A DNA stretch of 64,000 bases from positions 1 to 64,000 of the forward strand of contig JAFREE010000054.1 of NCBI GenBank assembly GCA_019400425.1. The letters are read 5' to 3'. This stretch comes from Hymenochaete sp. R1 (Eukaryota; Basidiomycota; Agaricomycetes; Hymenochaetales; Hymenochaetaceae). The position numbers and the translations under genes are program-made. Below, in pieces: positions 50,714-57,255 of this stretch. The first letter of the stretch is position 1, and each line of letters starts with the position of its first letter. The notes beneath the pieces were generated by a model. That model was not told where the DNA came from and did not search any database. It saw only the letters and a list, made by a program, of their open reading frames with translations.

Positions 50714-51365
50714 GAGCCTAAAGTCAGTAACATGTACGTGTGAGCGACGAGAGCTAGATCGGCTGAGATAACATTAGAAGTATGTCCACGATGCTATCTG
50801 TGGGTGAGAGAGCGAGAAGGCGAGAGAAGGGTGGATGGTGGAGGGAGGAAGGCAAGAGAGGAACCGTTCGTCATGTAAATTGGAGATGAGTGTTCAACTC
50901 AGCCACAGCCACCAATATACTCTCTCCCAGGCACACTCGACACTCACAAACAAACACGTCGCGTCGCGTCTCTTTTTCTCTTTTTCTCGCTCTGACCTCT
51001 CTCTGACCACCATCTTCTCAATGTTGAACAACGACAAAGAATTATGATTCATAATTCTTACATCTACTCAGAGTGTCTTTCATGATCTAATGATGCTGTT
51101 GAAATGGTGTACGTATGCATTTATTTTCGACATTAATGGTCAACTAAAATATCCAGCAGGAAAGCCACTCATCGAAGAACTCTCCTCACTGAATACTTGT
51201 AACTCCTTCTTCCAAGATCCTTCAAGATACGACTGCTCAGTTGCATAATGTCTCAGACAACGCGAAAATCCTCGGAGGTCATCACGCTCGATTATGACCT
51301 CATTCAAGTTCAGTCTGCTTGCTCTGTCTCTCTCTCTGGCTGATCGACACTGGTCCTCGAGGGAG
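50714..51365 (+). promoter_or_regulatory. Upstream region of orphan copy 2
   Basis: Divergent region between the kelch gene and orphan copy 2. From about 51,150 it matches the upstream region of copy 1 and contains the conserved GCTGATCGACACTGGTCCTC block before the TATA box. The CGCGT repeat lies at 50956-50969. Confidence 0.6.
50956..50969 (+). promoter_or_regulatory. CGCGT-repeat motif upstream of orphan copy 2
   Basis: ACGTCGCGTCGCGT, about 530 bp before the ATG, in the same orientation as the copy-1 and copy-3 motifs. The first ACGCGT unit is changed to ACACGT, while the two GTCGCGT units are kept. Confidence 0.5.
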
Positions 51366-51374
51366 GGCATATAA
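51366..51374 (+). promoter_or_regulatory. TATA box of orphan copy 2
   Basis: CATATAAAC, 131 bp before the ATG at 51497, conserved in all three copies. Confidence 0.75.
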
Positions 51375-51496
51375 ACAGCTCATCCTCTAGGATCTTAACC
51401 TTTTCCCCCCACTTGTCCTCGTGCTATCATCATCACTGCATACTACTTGACCAAGTCTCACTCGTGCTCACCAGCAATATCTTATCCTTTCTCACA

Positions 51497-52771
51497 ATGT
51501 CTTCCAACATTCGTCGCGTCTGCTTCCTTTGGGAGGAACCAGACTACATTTCAAAACTCAATGCCGTGCAGGACACGCCCTTCTCCGACGCTGGCGTCAA
51601 CTCTGCCGCTCTGGTCAGCGACAACAACAACAATACTTTCACCACTGCTACCCGTCGTAGCATTCCTGACCTCCTCGGTGAGATCCCAGATTGGTTCAAC
51701 CAGGAGCAAGTCGATCAAGCCGAGAAGAAGCTGCAGGCAGCTCGCGACTATGCCACTCATCACGTCGGTGTCCCAGGTCTCGGACTCGCTGGCGTTCCTC
51801 AGCTCGCGCTCACTGTTCCATACGCGGCTCTCATCAAAGGACCTTTCCATGCCGACCTCTCTCCTCCGGAACTCGAGGAGGATTTCTTCGACGACCTCTT
51901 CCCTACCAGGTCGTCGTCCTTAGACTCTGCCTTCTCTTCGCCTACATGGGAGGTCCCGGTCTACCAACCAAAAGTTGCTGTCAAAGATGAAATCGATGCT
52001 CCTCAGCACATCGAGGTCGTCGAGTCGGTGTCTACCTCTCCTCCACTTCCCTCGCCCAAGGAGGTGCTCGACAACGACGACAACGACGACAATGACTCTG
52101 CTCCTGGTCTTGGGTTTGGTTTCGGCTCCCTCGGAGGCCTGTCTACATCTCGAACCTTGACCAATGTCGCTCAGTTTGCTGCTGCGGTGGGTGTCACTCC
52201 TGGTCCTCCTCCTGCTTCTTCGGTCTTCCTCAGTTCACTCAGGCTTCCACCGAGTGATTTCCCGAAGAAGCACTCAACCTGGCCCACGTATACCACTGAG
52301 GAATGGATGAAGAAGCATCCCATTCACAGCGCCAATAGTGCATTCAAGCAAGCCATCCGTAAGCTTGATCCGAAGTGGAGGCCACCTCGTATCGATGCTT
52401 CGTCTCAGCCAAGAGTCTCGCCCATTCCGGAGGTCGTTGACGAGCACGAACACGACAAGTTTATCACCATCGATCGTGAGGACTGGCATATCCCGCTCTT
52501 TGTTAAGCAAGTCAGTCCGGATCCGATGGGTGACATTTCAACCCTCGGCTCCCACGATGAGCAAGTCGACACCGAAACCAATATCGTCGACGTCGGCGAG
52601 GAGACCATGCACGCGGTATCGACAACTATCATTGGCGCTTCTCCTCCCTTACCTCGCTCGCCCACTCACGCTCGTTGCAAGCTGCTCCTTCGTCTTGCTT
52701 TCGAATGGTTGGAGAGACAGACGCTTGATGTTGTCAAAGCACCCCGCTGGCGCGAGCGGTCACAGTGGTGA
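51497..52771 (+). CDS. Orphan family protein, copy 2 (424 aa)
   Basis: Very close to copy 1 along its whole length, including the C-terminal RWRERSQW. The start is MSSNIRRVCFLWEEP in context CACAATGTC. It differs from copy 1 by a longer Asn/Thr stretch after residue 41 (SDNNNNTFTTAT in place of GGT), a shorter DND tract and scattered substitutions, with no frame break. Against copy 3, many differences in the first two thirds are silent, for example Leu CTC/TTA and Ala GCT/GCG, which indicates selection on the protein. A second open frame of 170 codons overlaps the 3' half at 52338-52850; it is kept in copy 1 but shortened in copy 3, so it is not treated as a gene. Function unknown; no enzymatic motif visible. 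Confidence 0.88.
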   Translation: MSSNIRRVCFLWEEPDYISKLNAVQDTPFSDAGVNSAALVSDNNNNTFTTATRRSIPDLLGEIPDWFNQEQVDQAEKKLQAARDYATHHVGVPGLGLAGVPQLALTVPYAALIKGPFHADLSPPELEEDFFDDLFPTRSSSLDSAFSSPTWEVPVYQPKVAVKDEIDAPQHIEVVESVSTSPPLPSPKEVLDNDDNDDNDSAPGLGFGFGSLGGLSTSRTLTNVAQFAAAVGVTPGPPPASSVFLSSLRLPPSDFPKKHSTWPTYTTEEWMKKHPIHSANSAFKQAIRKLDPKWRPPRIDASSQPRVSPIPEVVDEHEHDKFITIDREDWHIPLFVKQVSPDPMGDISTLGSHDEQVDTETNIVDVGEETMHAVSTTIIGASPPLPRSPTHARCKLLLRLAFEWLERQTLDVVKAPRWRERSQW

Positions 52772-52980
52772 TGGCCGTTCCGCTCAGCACCAAAGGGTGA
52801 CGCATGCTTTCGATATTTTCCTCGTAAGTTACTTTATGCCAATACTTTGAGCTCAAATACTGATTGATATTCCAGCTTTCATTTCGTTTTCGATGGTGGC
52901 GCTTATTTGTGTGATATGTGGTCGTTGTGTGAAGGGGTTATTCTATGTATCTGTTGAGTTCGTTCTTGGTCGTGGAAGGT

Positions 52981-53025
52981 GAGGTGGTCGCTGGAGAGCC
53001 TGATCAACTCTCCAGAGGCCACCTC
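52981..53025 (+). other. Intronic stem-loop H0, copy 2
   Basis: Arms GAGGTGGTCGCTGGAGAG and CTCTCCAGAGGCCACCTC pair at 17 of 18 positions, loop CCTGATCAA. The stem starts right after the donor GT of a 73-nt intron and resembles a mirtron in layout. Confidence 0.88.
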
Positions 53026-53299
53026 CCCTTCGTCTAACTATTATATGCTAGATCTTCCAAGGACCGTCACCAGCCATCGCAAAGCAGGACTTTAACCCAG
53101 TGAGTACGCTTCTTGCCCTCCAATTTTTCTTTTATCCAAAATGCTAACGTCTTCCTTTCTTCCGTTACTTTAGACAACGCCCAGGATCAATGCGTCATTC
53201 GCCATCTTGCATCCCTTGGGGTCGTCCGGGTGTCCTTTATTCTCAGGCGCTCGGCGACTCCGCCTTCTCCCAAAAAAGTGGGTCCAATCTCTATCACTC

Positions 53300-53338
53300 G
53301 GCGGGAGTCAGGAGCCGGCACACTCTTGTTCACCCGCC
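53300..53338 (+). other. Intronic stem-loop H1, copy 2
   Basis: 5' arm GGCGGGAGTCAGGAG, loop CCGGCACA, 3' arm CTCTTGTTCACCCGCC, with a G-U where copy 1 has A-U. Confidence 0.78.
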
Positions 53339-53542
53339 TTTCTCCTCTTCTTCGGACAGTCGCTAATATCTTTTATCTTCTCTTTACATATAAACATTCT
53401 TTTGCGAGTGTTCACAGCAGCCCAGCCTTCGTACCCCGTCCGACTCCTCTTCCGGTTCAACGGTTATCGCAAGCTTTTCTCCCCGACAACGTGGAACCCG
53501 TCTATTATCCTCATCGTAGCTAAGTCAATTCCATATCTTACA

Positions 53543-53574
53543 GGCGGTGGTGAGCCGGCACACTCACCATCGCC
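53543..53574 (+). other. Intronic stem-loop H2, copy 2
   Basis: Arms GGCGGTGGTGAG and CTCACCATCGCC, all 12 paired (one G-U), loop CCGGCACA. Confidence 0.88.
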
Positions 53575-53737
53575 CTTTCTTTTCTCTACTTTGCTATACA
53601 TTGTCGCTGATTTCTCTTGTTTTCATTTGTCTAGATTCTTCGCGTACAGGTTCACTAATCAAACTCAAGATCTTTCCTATGAAATCATCGCCTGGCATCT
53701 CTTCCTTACCGTAGCTAAGTAAATTCTATATCCTATA

Positions 53738-53769
53738 GGCGGTGGTGGGCCGGCACACTCGCCACTGTC
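53738..53769 (+). other. Intronic stem-loop H3, copy 2
   Basis: Arms GGCGGTGGTGGG and CTCGCCACTGTC pair at all 12 positions, but four pairs are G-U, so the stem is stable only as sense RNA. Loop CCGGCACA. Confidence 0.85.
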
Positions 53770-53951
53770 TTTTCTTTTCTCTTCCATCCGTTCTGCGCAT
53801 CCTTGTTGATTTTCCTTTATCCCGACTCCAGTACAGATCATTCGAATACGCAACGACTACTTTACCTCAAGATCTCCCGAAGCTAGTTTTTCTTTCTCTA
53901 AAAATCCCTATTCTCGCTCTTACCGTAGCTAAGTCAATCTCTTATTCTACA

Positions 53952-53983
53952 GGCGGTGGAGAGCCGGCACACTCTCCATCGCC
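53952..53983 (+). other. Intronic stem-loop H4, copy 2
   Basis: Arms GGCGGTGGAGAG and CTCTCCATCGCC, 12 of 12 paired. Relative to H2 a U-A pair has become A-U, a compensatory double change. Loop CCGGCACA. Confidence 0.88.
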
Positions 53984-54125
53984 TTCTCTTCCCTTTATGA
54001 CGCGCACTCTTTCTAACGTTGTTTGCTTTGATCTTAGCCTAGACTTCTAACTACTTTCAAGACTTCGACTCTTCTTGTATGCTCATAATGACTGAAGAGT
54101 TAAGTGTTCGAATCTTTATGTAGAT

Positions 54126-54159
54126 GGGCGGCGAAGAGCCGGCACACTCTTCGCCGTCC
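54126..54159 (+). other. Intronic stem-loop H5, copy 2
   Basis: Arms GGGCGGCGAAGAG and CTCTTCGCCGTCC, 13 of 13 paired, loop CCGGCACA. Confidence 0.88.
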
Positions 54160-54445
54160 AGCACCTTGCGTGTTTTTACTGTTATTGTGATGGGTGACTC
54201 TTTTCTTTTTGTCTAGGTTCATCCAACTTCCCGCCAAAATCGACAGCCTATCTTTTTCCTACTTGCGACTTTTTCAACAATCGAACCCTTTCTTTTCTTT
54301 GCTGTAATTCTTCACTAATATTCAATTATACTTCGCTCTTAAATATATGATACTACGAATGAATACGCCAACGGCCCTTTGGTTATCGAATCGACTCTCT
54401 GTTCTACGTGAGTCATTTCCTTTTGCCCCCTTCCCCCCCTCATAC

Positions 54446-54473
54446 GGCAGCGAGCTTGGCACACTCGTTGACC
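54446..54473 (+). other. Intronic stem-loop H6, copy 2 (second loop class)
   Basis: Arms GGCAGCGAG and CTCGTTGACC pair with one bulged A, loop CTTGGCACA. Confidence 0.8.
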
Positions 54474-54651
54474 TTCCCTCTCCCTCCCCTTTTCTTCTTC
54501 CTCTTTCTTTTCCGCGTTCATGGATGCTGCTAATGTTACTGTCGCGTTTTCTTCCCTAGATTTCGTATCGCCGTCTTCTGGGCTCTCCGAACACCCTTGG
54601 CAATATTGGACAGGGATTCAGCAAGTTGAGTTATTGTTTCTTGGCCTGAAC

Positions 54652-54685
54652 GGGCGGAGAAGGGCCGGCACACCCATCGTTGCTC
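54652..54685 (+). other. Intronic stem-loop H7, copy 2
   Basis: Arms GGGCGGAGAAGGG and CCCATCGTTGCTC, 11 of 13 paired. The usually fixed closing GAG/CTC is here GGG/CCC, a compensatory change. Loop CCGGCACA. Confidence 0.75.
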
Positions 54686-54889
54686 ATCACTGTACCTTTT
54701 ACCTCTATTAAGATTAGTGACGTCTTTCTTTCATCTAGGTTTATTCTACTAGCCCCCTCGACATGCACGCCCTTTTCCTCTTCGATCTTTCGTTCACACA
54801 ATTAACGCCATTTGCCCTTCGATAATTTACCGCTCGCTTCTGATCATCAAGTAACTCATTTCTTTTCGGCTCCCTTTCTCCATCTCATA

Positions 54890-54914
54890 GCGGCGAGCCT
54901 GGCACACTCGTCGC
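54890..54914 (+). other. Intronic stem-loop H8, copy 2 (second loop class)
   Basis: Arms GCGGCGAG and CTCGTCGC, 8 of 8 paired (one G-U), loop CCTGGCACA. Confidence 0.83.
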
Positions 54915-55088
54915 CTTCCGACCTCCCTTCCTCTTCGTTTCCCTTCTACTATACGTTCACGGATGCTGCTAATTTTCGTTCATGTCTTCCATCCTACAGG
55001 CCTCAGTATTTTTTCGCAAGATTTCTCAAACGTCGCCAACACATAGAATATGTCTTCAACCAGTTAAGTATCTTTTCTCTGTTCAAGT

Positions 55089-55122
55089 GGGCAGCGGAGA
55101 GCCGGCACACTCTCCGCCGCTC
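55089..55122 (+). other. Intronic stem-loop H9, copy 2
   Basis: Arms GGGCAGCGGAGAG and CTCTCCGCCGCTC, 12 of 13 paired, loop CCGGCACA. Confidence 0.85.
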
Positions 55123-55374
55123 ATTACTTCTTCTTTATACCGCTATCATGATGGGTGACTTCTTTTATTCTAGGTGTACTCAAGCTTCCGCCAATTATAA
55201 CTAATAAAACTTCACTTATTTAAATCTTTCCCATCGTCCTAGTTCTCTACCCTTTTTGTCGCGAAACGATACTAATGTCAAAGCATATCCTTTTCATCGA
55301 GAATACAGATATACGATGTGCTATCTACTTTCTTCTCAGTGAGTCGATTTTTCTTACTCCTTTCCCCACTATAT

Positions 55375-55402
55375 GGCGGCGAGCTTGGCACACTCGTTGA
55401 CC
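55375..55402 (+). other. Intronic stem-loop H10, copy 2 (second loop class)
   Basis: Arms GGCGGCGAG and CTCGTTGACC with the same bulged A as H6. One A-U pair of H6 is G-U here. Loop CTTGGCACA. Confidence 0.8.
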
Positions 55403-55573
55403 TTTCCCTTCCTCCCGTTCCTTCTCCTTCACCGCGTTCATGAATGCTACTAATATTAGTATTTCCCGTTTGCGATCAGGTTTTTTTTTCGCTGTCTGCA
55501 GAGCCCTTCGAGTTCCTCAATAATATGTCCACGAGATTTGAATCAGTTAAGTATCTTTTTTCATTGCAGAGGC

Positions 55574-55607
55574 GGGCGCCGGAGAGCCGGCACACTGTCC
55601 GTCACTC
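55574..55607 (+). other. Intronic stem-loop H11, copy 2 (weakened)
   Basis: Loop CCGGCACA and inner arms GGAGAG/CTGTCC with one G-G mismatch. The lower stem has further mismatches, so this member seems to be decaying. Confidence 0.6.
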
Positions 55608-55804
55608 ATCATTGTATCTTGTTTGCTTTAAATCTCATTATATGCGCTCAATTCAACTTTCTTTCTTTAGGCCTGGAACAAGTCAACAAAGTATCGCATC
55701 CAAGCATATTTGGTCAGAGGACGGCACATCTTGGGTCTGATTTGTTTTTTGGGTTCTTGAACCGTGTAAATTGTTTCTGTCCATTTCCCTATCCCCCTCC
55801 CTAC

Positions 55805-55831
55805 AGTGGCGAGCCTGGCACACTCGTCACT
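55805..55831 (+). other. Intronic stem-loop H12, copy 2 (second loop class)
   Basis: Arms AGTGGCGAG and CTCGTCACT, 9 of 9 paired, loop CCTGGCACA. Relative to H8 a C-G pair has become U-A. Confidence 0.85.
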
Positions 55832-56049
55832 TCCGACTCTCTCTCTCTCTCTTTTCATTTTGTTGTCCGTTTCTGAGTACTGCTAATGTTATCTCTCCTA
55901 CCCTTCTTTATTCAGACGCTCCGATGCAAGGCAAATTTGTGTATATATTCGTAAATTGGTAGTGACTCGACTAACACATTCCATCCGTTCGCATTACATT
56001 AGAATCGACCCAAGTCAGTACATTCCCTCCTTCCCCATCCTCATCTCCG

Positions 56050-56074
56050 CGTGGAGGGCCTGGCCAGCCCTTCA
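56050..56074 (+). other. Divergent intronic stem-loop H13, copy 2
   Basis: Arms GTGGAGGGC and GCCCTTCAT, nine pairs with two G-U, loop CTGGCCA. It is the last and most divergent intronic hairpin of the array. Confidence 0.55.
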
Positions 56075-56162
56075 TCGCCCCCCGTTCCCCTCCCGTATCT
56101 TGTCTTCATATACTTATTTCTGCTTTCCGCTTTCTCTCGTTTTCTCCCTTTAGGACCCATAA

Positions 56163-56181
56163 GGGGTGCCCCCGGCACCCC
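56163..56181 (+). other. GC-rich hairpin in the last exon of the array
   Basis: Perfect eight-base arms GGGGTGCC and GGCACCCC around CCC, ten bases after the last acceptor. It lies outside the introns and differs from the intronic class. Confidence 0.65.
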
Positions 56182-56334
56182 AAGAAATGCGGGGATGGAT
56201 AACACTAATTTACTGCGAGCTCTTTTTCATATTTTGACTATACATAATTTGTACTATTCTGTATCATTTGTAATTTCTATCTTCGCACCAATTTTTTTTC
56301 TCTTCTACCGGCAGTCGCCCCTTTAGTCGATCGT

Positions 56335-57129
56335 GCACCTGACATTCCAATGTCCTAACCCTAGCCCAATCATAATAAACCATAGTTATTTTTTAATTAT
56401 TACTATTGGTACTTATCTAAGGTCCTTACTATATTGGGTTAAATATAATGGCGATTCGTGTGACAGGCAGGTTTAAAATATAATATATACAGTGGTCATG
56501 CTGAACAGGGTAAGATTTACTGTTCGTCTGAAATAGCCTCATGGGTCAGTACCAGTGGTAGCGGTGACTGGCGACATGGATCCTTCCTCACCTTGATCAG
56601 GACCTGTTTTCCATGCCGAGCCGAATTGAGCACTTAGTGTATCATTGCACCAAACGTATGATTCACCGTCTGGTATTGAAGCTTGAACTGCTCGCCGTCA
56701 TCTAATCAAGTCGATGTAGGTTGCATGCAAGCAATTCGAGGCTCCGGTGAGACAACAAACAACGGAAGTTTAGCTTTCGGTTCGTAAGAAAGAAGAGGAT
56801 ACTGCTGATGAGCTAATATTAATTTTATTCTCACGGACGAAAAACGCGTCGCGTCGCGTCCGTGGTTCACTAGTACTGCTTGTAGTCTTGGCCTTCGACC
56901 ATCATGACCACCGCGCCTGCCTCACAGTCAACGTTCTCGTTTTAGTTCTAGTGCAGACCCATTTATAATATTAAGTCGAGGGTATGGAAATTATTTATGA
57001 ACTTATATTTTATTTCAGACTTGAAGACATCGGCGTCTCTGCTTACTGGCTGACGGTGACCTCATTTGACTTCGGCCTGTTTGCTCTGTCTCTCTCTTTG
57101 GCTGATCGACACTGGTCCTCAAGGGAGGG
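56335..57129 (+). promoter_or_regulatory. Region between copy-2 array and orphan copy 3
   Basis: AT-richer sequence without ORFs of note, then the upstream region of copy 3. The CGCGT motif lies at 56844-56859, flanked by ACGGACG and CGTCCGT, which could pair around it. Conserved promoter blocks start near 57,060. Confidence 0.5.
56844..56859 (+). promoter_or_regulatory. CGCGT-repeat motif upstream of orphan copy 3
   Basis: ACGCGTCGCGTCGCGT, the same sequence and orientation as upstream of copy 1, about 400 bp before the ATG. The surrounding sequence is otherwise diverged. Confidence 0.5.
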
Positions 57130-57138
57130 CATATAAAC
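57130..57138 (+). promoter_or_regulatory. TATA box of orphan copy 3
   Basis: CATATAAAC, 126 bp before the ATG at 57256. Confidence 0.75.
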
Positions 57139-57255
57139 ACCCTATCCTCTCGACTCTTGACTTTCCCCCCACTTGTCCTCGTACTATCATCATCACTGCA
57201 TACTACTTGACCAAGTCTCACTCGTGCTCACCAGCATATCTTATCCTTTCTCACA

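Larger units (their letters stand above)
52772..56334 (+). repeat. Hairpin-intron array, copy 2 (16 inferred introns)
   Basis: After the stop codon of orphan copy 2, small exons alternate with introns having GT donors, TGCTAAY or similar branch sites and YAG acceptors. Inferred introns: 52824-52875, 52979-53051, 53100-53173, 53278-53417, 53516-53634, 53711-53831, 53925-54042, 54099-54216, 54408-54559, 54625-54738, 54851-54999, 55063-55173, 55339-55479, 55544-55670, 55764-55915, 56014-56153. Intron 2 and introns 4-16 carry a stem-loop. From 54099 onward two classes alternate. One has donors like GTTAAGT and loop CCGGCACA. The other has donors like GTGAGTCATTT, loop C(C/T)TGGCACA and a shared GGATGCTGCTAAT branch region. 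The two-intron unit recurs about every 425-525 nt. Donors of the first class could also be placed four bases downstream; transcripts are needed to decide. The exons show no frame bias, so a non-coding transcript or long 3' UTR is inferred. Confidence 0.75.

Noticed and set aside
51413..51496. N-terminal extension of the orphan protein (SSCYHHHCILLDQ...)
   Set aside because: It begins at TTG rather than ATG and is broken by a one-base deletion in copy 3.
52338..52850. A 170-codon open frame overlapping the 3' half of orphan copy 2 (and 1647-2159 in copy 1)
   Set aside because: It is an overlapping frame of a gene with coding bias in the main frame; in copy 3 it is shortened to 66 codons, and it runs into intron 1.
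53060..54050. ORFs of 102-171 codons across the copy-2 array
   Set aside because: They read through strong donor/branch/acceptor sites and include the hairpins; differences between copies do not favour any frame.
52772..56334. CRISPR-like or satellite array
   Set aside because: The conserved unit is a short loop with variable stems inside introns of 73-152 nt; there are no uniform repeats with unique spacers, and the host is eukaryotic.
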